DNA from: G965229605 sp965229605
GTDB lineage: Bacteria > Pseudomonadota > Alphaproteobacteria > CBDDJK01
Direction of reading: 5' to 3'
Assembly: GCA_965229605.1 (NCBI GenBank)
Contig: OZ245892.1
Span: 2,418,001 to 2,482,000, forward strand
Length of the DNA: 64,000 nucleotides
Shown here: positions 17,428 to 26,452 of the stretch, piece by piece
How the letters are laid out: each line of letters starts with the position of its first letter
How positions within the stretch are numbered: position 1 is the stretch's first letter
Notes under the pieces: model-generated
Seen by the model: only the letters and a program-made list of their open reading frames with translations
Database searches by the model: none
What the model was told of the DNA's origin: nothing
Translations under genes and position numbers: made by a program

Positions 17428-19287
17428 TTAACCTATATTGGTGAATATAACAATCATACCCATCACGATAGCCAGAAGCCTGCCAAGAAAATTTTTATAT
17501 CCAATCAGGCCGTAAGAAATAAGGGCCAGACCTATCCCGGTTTTAACGGCGCCCAGGAGTGCTAATTCCGGGGCATTCGCAAACTCAAGCAAAGCAGAGT
17601 TCGCAATCATGGCAAGTGGAATTATATAAAGCCCGACCCCAAGGGCCATAGCGGAAAGTGCAACCTTCAGCCAGTTTTCACCTATCATGCCTGCGGCAAT
17701 AAAAACAGCGCCGCACACTGGCGGCGTGATGGTGGATAACAGAGCAAACCAGAATACAAATAGATGTGCCTGCAACGGCTCCAGCCCAAGTTCAATAAGC
17801 GCAGGGCCTGCGACTGATACGCATATGACATAAGCAGCCGTTGTTGGTACTTCCATTCCCAAAAGCAGACATGCAAGTGCGGTCAGCAGCAGCGATGGCC
17901 ACAATAATCCCCCTGATCCAGAGAGTATGAGCGATGTTATTTTCACGCCCAATCCAGTGATTGACAAAACACCGATAATGATTGAAGCGCAGATAATAAT
18001 GGAAGCGATAACAGAAACCTGCCGTGCGGCATTTAAGAAAGCACTCTCCAGGCGCAACAAAATTTGCCGGATATCAAAAGTACCTTTTGCGTTAAAAAAC
18101 AAAAGGACAAATCCTGCAATGATTGCGATGCAAGCCGCATACTGCGGCGTAAAACCGGCAACAAACATGCCGTATAGCAACACCGCAAAGGGTATGAGGA
18201 AGAAAGCAGAAGTAACGAAAACACTGCGGATAGATGGCCTGTTCTCTTCGGCTATACCGGCAAGATCATAATGTCTTGCATAAGCATTTATGCCAATCCA
18301 GACAGCGAAGAAATAAAGGATGGCAGGCAAAAACGCAGCTGCCATAATTTGCGTGTAGGGAACACGGGCAAGCTCAACCATGACAAATGCCCCTGCCCCC
18401 ATGAGTGGCGGCATGATTTGCCCGCCTGACGATGCAACGGCCTCGACTGCTGCTGCCAGTTTTTTGGGATAACCAAGCTTCGTCATAGCAGGGAGTGTAA
18501 TGGCACCCGTTGAGGCAACATTTGCAGAGGCGGAACCCGAGATTGAGCCAAATAGCGCAGAGGATATGACGGATACCTTGGCAGCTCCCCCTTTGAGACG
18601 ACCTGCAGCAGATGCAGCCAGATTCATAAAGCCTTGACCTGCTTCACCCGCATTAAGAACTGCACCGAAAATCACAAAAATTGCGACAACATTTACAGAG
18701 ACACCCGTTAAACTTCCCCAAATGCCTCCTTCGGCAATCGTAAGTGTCCCAAGAAAGCTTGCCAAAGGTGTGCCGGAGTGTCCGAACTCTCCGGGTATAT
18801 GCTGACCTAAAAGTCCGTAGCAAAGCGCCAAAACAGCAACAATGGGTAGCGGCCAGCCAATAGCTCTTCGCGCAGCTTCCAACACGATGAGGATCAACAC
18901 GATGGCAAGACCGGTTTGAAAATTGCCTTCCAGAAAGCCATATTGATCAGAAAGCATTTCCTGATTGAATGCGATCCACAAACAAGCAACAATTCCAAGT
19001 ACTGCCAAGAATATGCCGCTCAATCGGTTTATCCGGCGGTTTACCCCGCTTCCTCCTGAAAAGAGGAATATCCACGGAAGGGCCAATGCAAGATGTATGG
19101 GGCGGCTTACAAGATTTGGAATAAGACCAGAAAAAATCAGCCCCAAATGAAATAGGACCAGAATAACAGCAGCCCCAAGCATCACTGCGCGCCAGGCTGG
19201 TGATTTTGCTGCACCGCCAGTGATCATGAGAAACCAGTGATCATAGGAAAGTTGACCCGGCAAAAAAAATTGCCGGATCATATACAC
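17428..19287 (-). CDS. TRAP transporter fused permease (DctQM-type, TAXI class)
   Basis: 619 residues of almost continuous membrane segments. The first four helices correspond to the small DctQ-like subunit, the remaining ones to the 12-TM DctM-like subunit. Family landmarks include FGAVLNAGEAGQGFMNLA, SALFGSISGSASANVASTGAITLPAMTKLGYP and GGQIMPPLMGAGAFVM, all typical of TAXI-associated 4TM/12TM fusion permeases. It is an inner-membrane secondary transporter driven by ion gradients and fed by a periplasmic receptor. The receptor gene lies directly upstream with a 6-nt gap, so the two form one operon. Substrate unknown; C4-dicarboxylates or amino acids such as glutamate are known for relatives. 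Confidence 0.92.
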   Translation of the reverse strand: MYMIRQFFLPGQLSYDHWFLMITGGAAKSPAWRAVMLGAAVILVLFHLGLIFSGLIPNLVSRPIHLALALPWIFLFSGGSGVNRRINRLSGIFLAVLGIVACLWIAFNQEMLSDQYGFLEGNFQTGLAIVLILIVLEAARRAIGWPLPIVAVLALCYGLLGQHIPGEFGHSGTPLASFLGTLTIAEGGIWGSLTGVSVNVVAIFVIFGAVLNAGEAGQGFMNLAASAAGRLKGGAAKVSVISSALFGSISGSASANVASTGAITLPAMTKLGYPKKLAAAVEAVASSGGQIMPPLMGAGAFVMVELARVPYTQIMAAAFLPAILYFFAVWIGINAYARHYDLAGIAEENRPSIRSVFVTSAFFLIPFAVLLYGMFVAGFTPQYAACIAIIAGFVLLFFNAKGTFDIRQILLRLESAFLNAARQVSVIASIIICASIIIGVLSITGLGVKITSLILSGSGGLLWPSLLLTALACLLLGMEVPTTAAYVICVSVAGPALIELGLEPLQAHLFVFWFALLSTITPPVCGAVFIAAGMIGENWLKVALSAMALGVGLYIIPLAMIANSALLEFANAPELALLGAVKTGIGLALISYGLIGYKNFLGRLLAIVMGMIVIFTNIG

Positions 19288-19293
19288 AAACTG

Positions 19294-20259
19294 TTACTGC
19301 TGGGCTTGTGTCAATTCAAACCCGGCTTCCTTATAATAACGAATGGCGCCAGGATGAATTTTGCCTGTGATATTAGCCATCAAACCTTTATCGACACCAT
19401 TCCACCAAGGCGCACCTTTGCCCATTTCAGTCTTTTGCGCCCAGAATGTCCTGGTGAGAGCGTAAGCGACATCATCATTCATAGCAGTTGTTGTGAAAGC
19501 AGCGACAGGAAGCGAGGTTGTTGTAACATCCTGATCTTGTCCAGTATAAGTACCTGCCGGTATGATCAATTTTGCGCGTTTCGATTGTTTGATCTGATCA
19601 TCATTGAGAGAGATTACATTTACGCCCGTAGAAGCAGCAGCTTCGATCACATTCGGCGCAGGCCAGGAACCCGCAGTAACAAAGCCATCTATCTGCCCAT
19701 TTTTCAAAGCAGGTACCGCGTTGGAAAGCTCCACTTCAGCAAGTGTCACTTTGCCTTCCAATCCAAATAATTTGAGATATTTTTCACCCTCTTTTGCCCC
19801 AAAAGATCCCTTTCCAAGCAAGAGTGTTTTTCCTTCCATACCGGCGAAATCAGTAACGCCACTCGCCTTGGACATAACAAAGTGCATGGTTAAAGACGGG
19901 ATCGGAAACAAAGCGCGGATTTCACCAAATTTGGGGTCACCTTTGTTTTCAAACATGGCCTTGCCACCCTGCGCCAGTTTCACCAACACGGGGGGTGTTG
20001 TGAAGACATAATCAGCACCACGGGCTTTGGATTCCAACACATTCTGAACTGAACCCTGACTTTCTTCTACCGTAACAATAATTTCTCCATTACTGCCAGC
20101 TTTCATGGCTTCAGAAATCTGCACACCCATTTGAAAATAAGATGAAGTCGATTTCGCAGATTTATAGGTAATCCGTGTTTCAGCTTGCGCAAAAGATGTG
20201 GTTGCAATTACAGCCAATCCAATCAATCCAATGGCAGCCGTTTTCAGAACTTCTTTCAT
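19294..20259 (-). CDS. TAXI-family TRAP transporter periplasmic receptor
   Basis: 321 residues starting MKEVLKTAAIGLIGLAVIATTSFAQAE, a clear Sec signal peptide. The mature part contains ITYKSAKSTSSYFQMGVQISEAM, the N-terminal block of TAXI (TRAP-associated extracytoplasmic immunogenic) receptors, and GKGSFGAKEGEKYLKLFGL. The ATG at 20257-20259 is preceded by GGAGG at the right distance; a longer frame would add a repetitive His/Thr/Ile peptide that hides the signal sequence and is rejected. It delivers substrate to the fused permease encoded next. Confidence 0.92.
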   Translation of the reverse strand: MKEVLKTAAIGLIGLAVIATTSFAQAETRITYKSAKSTSSYFQMGVQISEAMKAGSNGEIIVTVEESQGSVQNVLESKARGADYVFTTPPVLVKLAQGGKAMFENKGDPKFGEIRALFPIPSLTMHFVMSKASGVTDFAGMEGKTLLLGKGSFGAKEGEKYLKLFGLEGKVTLAEVELSNAVPALKNGQIDGFVTAGSWPAPNVIEAAASTGVNVISLNDDQIKQSKRAKLIIPAGTYTGQDQDVTTTSLPVAAFTTTAMNDDVAYALTRTFWAQKTEMGKGAPWWNGVDKGLMANITGKIHPGAIRYYKEAGFELTQAQQ

Positions 20260-20267
20260 GCGTTCCT

Positions 20268-20308
20268 CCATATGTATATGCGTGTGTATATGAATATGTG
20301 TATGCGTT
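20268..20308. repeat. TATATG/TGTATG simple repeat upstream of the TAXI receptor gene
   Basis: Low-complexity run of alternating TATG, TATATG and TGTG units (for example TATGTATATGCGTGTGTATA). It lies in the 5' leader of the TRAP operon directly before the ribosome binding site. It could be slippage-prone; no function is evident. Confidence 0.6.
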
Positions 20309-20356
20309 AGTTTAACGAGGAACTTTGAACGAAGCAACACACGTAAAAGTATACGA

Positions 20357-20438
20357 CATAAAAAGATATGACGGAGCCAATCCCTCTTGCGTTAACAGGT
20401 AAGAAACCAGAGATGATGGCGGCAGTTGCTGTCAAATG
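20357..20438. repeat. Partial copy of the tRNA-Ser-adjacent dispersed repeat
   Basis: AAAAAGATATGACGGAGCCAATCCCTCTTG at 20357-20387 (given here only as an overall match) and the block GATGGCGGCAGTTGCTG at 20414-20430 are shared with the array at 16430-16675. A shorter relative (AAAAAGATACGACAGAGCC) lies near 28984-29002. With the array, it brackets the TRAP/hypothetical segment. Confidence 0.65.
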
Positions 20439-20439
20439 A

Positions 20440-21756
20440 TTAGCGGGTTTCCAGCCAGTCAAGAAAGCGAAGAAAGGCTATTGCTGATCGCAGGCCGATC
20501 ATTTTGAATTGGCGGTGGGTTACTGCGCGGATGGCTGTTGTAGGAAATGGCAGCATTTCTGGTGCCATGCCGAGGACTCGTTCTGCCATGACCCGCCCCA
20601 TAACATGGGACATAGCAACACCCCGGCCATTATATCCCAAGCCAATCAGAATACCGGGCTGCGGCTCGTGCAAATGCGGCAGATGGTCATCGGTAATCGC
20701 AATATTGCCGCCCCATTGATGGGTCCAGCGAACGCCCTTTAATTGAGGAAATACGCGGGCCGCATCTTTCTTTAACCAGTCGAACCCGCGCAGATTTCCT
20801 TGCCGGTCTGTTCTGCCAAGCCCGCCATAGATAATCCGGTTATTGGGCCGGTTATCGGGTTCCTTGCGTGCATACATGATCACACGGCGACTGTCAGAAA
20901 TAGTCTGCCCGCCCGGAAGGATCGATTCAACCACTTCTTCTGCCAGCGGTTCGGTGGCAATTTGAATGGGTGTCAGCGGAATGATCGTTTTATCTAATCC
21001 CGCTATCAGATGATCAGTATATCCATTGGTTCCAATGACAACCCACCCTGAGGTAACTGAACCGTGCCCCGCTTCAACACGCCAACACCCATCCAGACGG
21101 CGGATAGTCGTGACCGGGCTCTGACCGTGGATATGAACGCCATGGCTTTTGCACGCCGCTGCCAGACCCTGGGCCAGCATCATAGGTTGCACGGCGCCTC
21201 CGCGTGGTGCCAGAACCGCACCGGTATAAACGGGCGAGCCGGACAAATGCTTGACCTCATCCCCTTCAAGGATTTGCATTTCCGCCCCGAAATTGTTCCA
21301 GCTGGTAACATCAGCGAAGGCTGACCTTTTCGCCTTGGGACTATGTAATACGCGAAGCCAGCCATTTTGTCTGGCCTGGCATTGAATCTGATTGTCTCTG
21401 ATCAGCTTAAAAAGCTCATCTGCCGAATTTAACGAGGTTTCGGTCAGTCTTTCAAAGAATTTATCGCCCACAAGTTTGCGCAGTCTTTGTGGTGAATTAA
21501 ACGGCATCATCGGGTTGACCTGGCCACCATTCCGGCCCGAAGCCCCCCACCCTACATCGCGGGCATCAAGAACAACAACCGAACTTCCGGATTTTGCAAG
21601 CTCCAGCGCGGCGCGCAAGCCTGTAAACCCTGCACCAACAACAGTGACATCTGCCTGAATACTGTCTGAAAGCGTCGAGTTGGTTTCAAGATGTGGCGCG
21701 TTGAACGCCCAAAGGGAGTTAGGCCAAGGAATTGGAATAGTATCTGCCTGGCTCAT
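20440..21756 (-). CDS. FAD-dependent amine oxidoreductase (DadA/PuuB-like)
   Basis: 438 residues of the D-amino-acid-oxidase superfamily. VTVVGAGFTGLRAALELAKSG near residue 35 is the dinucleotide-binding motif, followed by VVLDARDVGWGASGRNGGQVNPMM, the block typical of gamma-glutamylputrescine oxidoreductase/OrdL-like enzymes. A C-terminal GLGYNGRGVAMSHVMGRVMAE forms the FAD closing motif. These enzymes oxidise primary or secondary amines and amino acids. It is divergent from the TauABC-like operon 220 nt away, so a role in oxidising the imported amine (for example a taurine-dehydrogenase-like reaction) is plausible but unproven. No small partner subunit is seen. Confidence 0.85.
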   Translation of the reverse strand: MSQADTIPIPWPNSLWAFNAPHLETNSTLSDSIQADVTVVGAGFTGLRAALELAKSGSSVVVLDARDVGWGASGRNGGQVNPMMPFNSPQRLRKLVGDKFFERLTETSLNSADELFKLIRDNQIQCQARQNGWLRVLHSPKAKRSAFADVTSWNNFGAEMQILEGDEVKHLSGSPVYTGAVLAPRGGAVQPMMLAQGLAAACKSHGVHIHGQSPVTTIRRLDGCWRVEAGHGSVTSGWVVIGTNGYTDHLIAGLDKTIIPLTPIQIATEPLAEEVVESILPGGQTISDSRRVIMYARKEPDNRPNNRIIYGGLGRTDRQGNLRGFDWLKKDAARVFPQLKGVRWTHQWGGNIAITDDHLPHLHEPQPGILIGLGYNGRGVAMSHVMGRVMAERVLGMAPEMLPFPTTAIRAVTHRQFKMIGLRSAIAFLRFLDWLETR

Positions 21757-21976
21757 TATCGTCTCAAAATGCAGAATATATCAATTAATGCATAGAGACT
21801 GGATGATTTGCTGTCAATCTGCATCAAAGTTGATTGACGAGTTTAGATACTCCCTGCTAAACATGATATATAGTCAGTGTATGGTAGCATTGTAACAAGC
21901 CTGCGCCGCCTATATTGGTGATGTTTAAGGATTCTATGGGGGAATCAATCTTAAGAATTGAAATATGGAGAAACTA

Positions 21977-22945
21977 ATGAAATCTACAATCAAAAACGTT
22001 GTCTTTGCCGCTGCTGGCGCACTGGCCTTTTTAGTGCCAACTCATGGGCATGCCGAACAAGTCAATGTTGCCTTCTTTCTGGAGTGGGCAACGCCAAACC
22101 TGATTGCCAAGCAAAATGGTGCATATGCGGACTCAATGGGGGTTGACGTGAACTGGGTCGACTTCACAACGGGCACAGGTATGACTGAAGCCATGCTCGC
22201 CGGAGATATCGATATTTCCTACAGTCACGGTCTCGCGCCATTCGTAACGGCAGTTCAGCAAGGCGCAGCGTTGAAAATGGTTGGTGTTGCCGTGGTCTAC
22301 GAAGCGAATGATTGCTTTGTGCGCAACGAGCTTGGCATCACGGGCGCGAATGCAACTGAACTTGAAGGCAAGACTGTTGCCGTTCCTTTGAACACGATGG
22401 CTGACTTTGCATTCCGTAGCTATATGACCCACTATGGCGTGGATATCTCGACCATGAAAATTGTGGATCAGGCTCCACCTGATGGCGCAAAATCACTGGC
22501 TGACGGCGCAGTTGATATGGCTTGCCTGTTCGGGGGCGTCGCCTCTGCTGCTGGCGCGGAAGTTGGCACGCCGATCATGACGTCTGAAGAAAAAGTATCT
22601 GCGGGTATCGGCTCTTTCGACGTCGTTTCGGTTACCGAAAAATTCGCCACAGAGAATCCTGAACTGGTTCGGGCCTTCATGGAAGCCACAGAACAAGCGA
22701 ATAGCGCATTCAAAGGCACCGATGCAGAATACCAAACCCTGTCCGAGGCATCGGGGATGAGCCCTGAAGCCACCAAGCAGCAAGTTGCCGGCTTTATCAT
22801 GCCGTCTGCAGCTGATCAGTTGGCAAACTATTTCAACAAAGATGGAATTGCCGCTTCTGCTGCTGCTTCACTGGGTCTGGTTTTCCAAGGGGATTCCGAT
22901 GGCTCTATGATTGCAAAAACAATCGACGGTTCTTTCCTTAAATAG
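21977..22945 (+). CDS. Taurine-type ABC transporter periplasmic binding protein
   Basis: 322 residues with signal peptide MKSTIKNVVFAAAGALAFLVPTHGHA. The mature protein has the NitT/TauT binding fold: VNVAFFLEWATPNLIAKQNGAY, DFTTGTGMTEAMLAGDIDISYSHGLAPFVTAVQQGA and ELEGKTVAVPLNTMADF. This resembles TauA more than nitrate or thiamine-precursor binders. The ATG at 21977 follows GGAG with proper spacing; an ATG four codons upstream is less likely. It leads an operon with an ATPase and a permease. A stable hairpin downstream fits higher expression of the binding protein. Confidence 0.85.
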   Translation: MKSTIKNVVFAAAGALAFLVPTHGHAEQVNVAFFLEWATPNLIAKQNGAYADSMGVDVNWVDFTTGTGMTEAMLAGDIDISYSHGLAPFVTAVQQGAALKMVGVAVVYEANDCFVRNELGITGANATELEGKTVAVPLNTMADFAFRSYMTHYGVDISTMKIVDQAPPDGAKSLADGAVDMACLFGGVASAAGAEVGTPIMTSEEKVSAGIGSFDVVSVTEKFATENPELVRAFMEATEQANSAFKGTDAEYQTLSEASGMSPEATKQQVAGFIMPSAADQLANYFNKDGIAASAAASLGLVFQGDSDGSMIAKTIDGSFLK

Positions 22946-22982
22946 GGTAGGCCTAAAATAGTGTAAAGATTGACCTGTTGGG

Positions 22983-23006
22983 AGGGGAGCATGTGTATGC
23001 TCCCCT
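22983..23006 (+). terminator. Intercistronic hairpin between tauA-like and tauB-like genes
   Basis: Perfect 10-bp stem (AGGGGAGCAT / ATGCTCCCCT) with loop GTGT, followed by only two extra T. It lies 38 nt after the binding-protein stop and 49 nt before the ATPase start. Such hairpins commonly stabilise or partially terminate the binding-protein mRNA. Confidence 0.7.
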
Positions 23007-23054
23007 TTCAGTTTGATGATCTGCGATTACAAATCCAAGGATATGGCCTGAAAC

Positions 23055-23852
23055 ATGGCAGACCTCACTTGTGAAAATCTAAGTATGACCTTCACCAACC
23101 CCCAGACCGGGGCGGCGGTACATGCCTTGAAGGACATCAATTTTACCCTTAAAAAGGGCGAGCTTCTCTCGGTGCTCGGCCCGTCCGGGTGCGGCAAGAC
23201 AACTTTGCTGAACCTGATTGCCGGTTTTATCAATGCCACTGACGGAAAAGCCACGTTGGGGGACAAGGTTATTGATGCCCCCGGTGTCGAACGCGGTATG
23301 GTGTTCCAGCAAGGGGCTTTGTTTGAATGGTTGCCCGTATCCAGGAATGTGGATTTCGGACTGCGGATGAAAAAGAACGACCCGGCTGAAAACGAAAAGC
23401 TGGTAAAAAAATGGTTGGACATTGTTGGTCTTCAGGGCTTTGGCGATACGCCAACTTACCAATTATCAGGCGGGATGCAGCAGCGTGTGGCACTTGCCCG
23501 TTGTCTGATCAATGATCCCGAAGTGATCTTGATGGATGAACCTCTGGGCGCGCTTGATGCGCTCACGCGGGAGAAAATGCAATCATTGGTGCTGGAACTG
23601 TGGAAAGAGACCGGCAAGACAATAATGATCATCACACATTCTGTGGAAGAGGCGTTACTGCTGGGTGAACGCCTGTTTGTGATGGCCCCGCGACCCGGGC
23701 GCGTGCATAAGGAATATAGATTGCCATTTGCCGAACGCGGCCTTGAAGAATCACTGCGTGAAATTAAACATGATTCCTATTTTTCAGAAGTTCGTGAGGA
23801 AATTCTGACAATGATCTGGAACATGGAAGACGAAATAATGGGCCGTGTTTGA
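23055..23852 (+). CDS. Taurine/nitrate-type ABC transporter ATP-binding protein
   Basis: 265 residues. Walker A GPSGCGKTT near residue 44, Q-loop region VFQQGALFEWLPV, ABC signature LSGGMQQRVALARCL, Walker B VILMDEPLGALD, and the switch His in IMIITHSVEEALLLGERLFVM. The LPV and Ser-Val-Glu-Glu-Ala features match the NitT/TauT ATPase family (TauB/SsuB). It is the cytosolic motor of the transporter and overlaps the permease gene by 8 nt. Confidence 0.92.
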   Translation: MADLTCENLSMTFTNPQTGAAVHALKDINFTLKKGELLSVLGPSGCGKTTLLNLIAGFINATDGKATLGDKVIDAPGVERGMVFQQGALFEWLPVSRNVDFGLRMKKNDPAENEKLVKKWLDIVGLQGFGDTPTYQLSGGMQQRVALARCLINDPEVILMDEPLGALDALTREKMQSLVLELWKETGKTIMIITHSVEEALLLGERLFVMAPRPGRVHKEYRLPFAERGLEESLREIKHDSYFSEVREEILTMIWNMEDEIMGRV

Positions 23853-25773
23853 AGCATTATCCGATAACCGCGCATCTATCGCTGCTGTTCTGATTATTAT
23901 TATAATCGCAGCTTTTGTCTGGTCGATCCTGACAGGACGCAAACAGACCAGGCTGAAAGCGAATGATGAAGTCTTTGGCGACCCGGTTCGTACGAAGGGG
24001 GGGTGGCACTGGACTGTCACCGGGGTGTCTGCGCTTTTGCTGGTTTGGTTCTATTTTTCCTGGGGCATGGGGCGCGCCTATGTTCCTGATGCTGCCAACG
24101 AAATGTGCCAAATTGCCAAGCTTGAAGAATCAGTGTCCCCGATTAAAGCGGCGTTACCCGTCGGGTCGCGGTACTATAAATCAACCATGCTGGCGTCCAG
24201 AAATTCGGCTCAGCTTGATGATTTGCTGCTTCAACTGCCTTCCACGCCGTTCACGGGTGCGGAAAAGGCTGAACTGGAAGATTTAATCAACAAGACACGA
24301 ACCCTTATTGCCAATTCATCAAATCCCGACAATCTGCGGCAAAAACCGAAAGATGAACTGGCGGGATTGGCTGCCCAGATTTCTGCGCTGAGTAAAATGC
24401 TTGATGCCGGACCCGGTGGCATGACACCAAGTGCCGAAGCACTGGCCCAGCCCCGATGGGGCACAACATTTACAGAAATTCCGATCCTGCCGATTACCCC
24501 ACGCGGCATGATGTTTGACAAGGCTTCTGTCGAAGCAGCGGAAATTGCCAAAGACTTCAATAAAGTTAGAAATCATATCCCGGAAAATGACCGGTTGATT
24601 GATGACATCAAAGCCCGCATTGGTGTGCTGAAAGAAGCCAATGAAGCAGGTTCTTTTGACGAACAAACAGCTGCGGCCCGTGTTGATTATGTCAAAGCGG
24701 TTGAAAGAATCTTCAGACGCCTTGATGACGGACTGATCTTCCCTGCTGCGGCGTTAGAAAATATCAATAGCGCAATAGCTGAACTGGATAATGCCTCAAG
24801 CCGGGCTCAAGGTGGATTCCGAATCGTTGATGCTTTGCTATTCCCGGGCCCCGGGATTGTCAAATCGCGGACCCAATGCACTGAACAGGGGTCTGCCCGC
24901 TGGTTGCCTAAACCCACCGACGTTGTGGCTACTTTTCTGAAACTGGCGAACCCCGATCTGGAAAGTGGGGGCGGCTATCGTGGGTTCCCGCTTCTATGGT
25001 GGGACTGGATGCCGATAGCCGATGTCGTCGCCTTCTTCGTGCCTGACTGGATCGCAGACGTCTGGCCCGGCGAATATGCCAGCCACACAGCTGACGGAAC
25101 CATTACGCCGAATTTCAAGGACAAGCTGCTGGCATTTGCGCAAGGTGACGTAAACCTGGGGCATATTCCCATGCTTGACGGACATATATGGGATTCGCTG
25201 TTTCGGGTTCTGGTCGCGCTTACTTTGGGGATTTTCCTGGGCGCACCCCTTGGCCTGTTCATGGGCGTATCCCGGTTTTTCAAATCTTTCTTTGACCCGT
25301 TGATCGAACTTTATCGCCCCGTCCCGCCTTTGGCCTGGGCGCCATTGATTCTGACAATTTTTGGCATTCAGGACGATGGCAAAATCTTTTTACTTTTCAT
25401 GGTCGCCTTTGCAATCATGGTCATTTCTGCGCGTACCGGCGCGTCTGGCGTCCAGCTTAGCAAGATTCGCGCCTCTCACTCACTTGGGGCAACGGATCGG
25501 CAAATTATGTGGAATGTGATTTTTCCCAACGCACTGCCCGAAATTCTGACAGGCATTCGCATTGCTGTCGGGGTATGTTGGGGGACGCTTGTTGCGGCTG
25601 AAATGCTGGCCGGGACAACGGGTGTCGGCTTTATCGAAAATATCGCCCGGACAGTGTCGGACTATGAATTGATCTGGGTGACCATTCTGATCATGGGAAT
25701 TCTTGGCCTGCTCTTTGATCTGGCTATGCGGTGGATCATCAAAAAGACTATTCCCTGGCGCGGCATGGGATAG
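23845..25773 (+). CDS. TauC-like ABC permease with a large N-terminal extension
   Basis: 642 residues, more than twice the usual 250-280 of TauC/SsuC permeases. A GTG start overlaps the ATPase gene. Residues about 8-27 (AAVLIIIIIAAFVWSIL) and 52-72 (GVSALLLVWFYFSWGMG) are two extra membrane helices. They are followed by about 260 residues of polar, helix-rich, coiled-coil-like sequence likely in the periplasm. The conventional BPD permease domain starts around residue 440 with VLVALTLGIFLGAPLGLFMG and contains the EAA loop SLGATDRQIMWNVIFPNALPEILTGIR. Extended forms occur in marine alphaproteobacteria; the extension's role is unknown. Confidence 0.85.
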   Translation: MFEALSDNRASIAAVLIIIIIAAFVWSILTGRKQTRLKANDEVFGDPVRTKGGWHWTVTGVSALLLVWFYFSWGMGRAYVPDAANEMCQIAKLEESVSPIKAALPVGSRYYKSTMLASRNSAQLDDLLLQLPSTPFTGAEKAELEDLINKTRTLIANSSNPDNLRQKPKDELAGLAAQISALSKMLDAGPGGMTPSAEALAQPRWGTTFTEIPILPITPRGMMFDKASVEAAEIAKDFNKVRNHIPENDRLIDDIKARIGVLKEANEAGSFDEQTAAARVDYVKAVERIFRRLDDGLIFPAAALENINSAIAELDNASSRAQGGFRIVDALLFPGPGIVKSRTQCTEQGSARWLPKPTDVVATFLKLANPDLESGGGYRGFPLLWWDWMPIADVVAFFVPDWIADVWPGEYASHTADGTITPNFKDKLLAFAQGDVNLGHIPMLDGHIWDSLFRVLVALTLGIFLGAPLGLFMGVSRFFKSFFDPLIELYRPVPPLAWAPLILTIFGIQDDGKIFLLFMVAFAIMVISARTGASGVQLSKIRASHSLGATDRQIMWNVIFPNALPEILTGIRIAVGVCWGTLVAAEMLAGTTGVGFIENIARTVSDYELIWVTILIMGILGLLFDLAMRWIIKKTIPWRGMG

Positions 25774-25797
25774 CGCGGTATAGGATAGAGTGTTACG

Positions 25798-26331
25798 TTA
25801 AGCGGTTCCGCGCGTGGGCCGGTCGTTTTTGATATTGAAAATCATGCCATCTAAAAGCTCATCCAGGTCTGGCCGGGCTGCCGGGCCGTTCGAAATATCG
25901 ACCAGCATCAAAGACCCGTCTGGACGTATGGCAAATGTGCCGGGCTCGGCGAATAAATGTGTCGTTTCAGAATCTGACAGGGGCTTGGAAATATAAAGAC
26001 CGAGCGCACGCATTTGCTCTGGCTTCAATCCGTACCCGAGGGTAAATTTCCACCCGAATTCTGCTTGATCGGCTTTTGCCTTCTCTTTTTCATCAGCAGA
26101 AACAACAACCACATCCATTTCAGAAGTCCACTTGCCTAGTGCATCGTTCAGCTTGTTCAGATAACGTTTGCAACGTGGACAATGGCGCCCCCTGTAAACA
26201 AACAATATCGTCCAGCGATCCTTTGCACCGCCGACTGTTATCGGCTCCCCGGATGCAACAGCCCCGGATTCAACAGATGGAAAGCTCAGAGGCTCTATTT
26301 TTTCGCCCACGCGCGGTTTAGCTGTGTTCAT
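25798..26331 (-). CDS. Peroxiredoxin-like (AhpC/TSA redoxin) protein
   Basis: 177 residues with a thioredoxin-like fold. VYRGRHCPRCKRYLNKLNDAL near residue 50 places a CPRC pair at the position of the redoxin active site, and the later AEPGTFAIRPDGSLMLVDIS resembles the peroxiredoxin-like family that ends with xPAxFVIDxxG. No signal peptide. It likely handles thiol-disulfide or peroxide chemistry in the cytosol. It stands alone, convergent with the TauC-like gene. Confidence 0.75.
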   Translation of the reverse strand: MNTAKPRVGEKIEPLSFPSVESGAVASGEPITVGGAKDRWTILFVYRGRHCPRCKRYLNKLNDALGKWTSEMDVVVVSADEKEKAKADQAEFGWKFTLGYGLKPEQMRALGLYISKPLSDSETTHLFAEPGTFAIRPDGSLMLVDISNGPAARPDLDELLDGMIFNIKNDRPTRGTA

Positions 26332-26452
26332 TTATAATGCTTCGTTTGGTCCAGATACGGCGATTAGTTTTGCATTTCGATTGATTTTGGTGACTACCCT
26401 AAACGGTTTCACCCAACCACACAAGATCCCGCCCGGCAACAAATGTGTTTAT

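Noticed and set aside
20260..20340. N-terminal extension of the TAXI receptor rich in His, Thr and Ile
   Set aside because: It is the translation of a TATATG simple repeat, would mask the signal peptide, and lacks a ribosome site, whereas GGAGG sits before the internal ATG.
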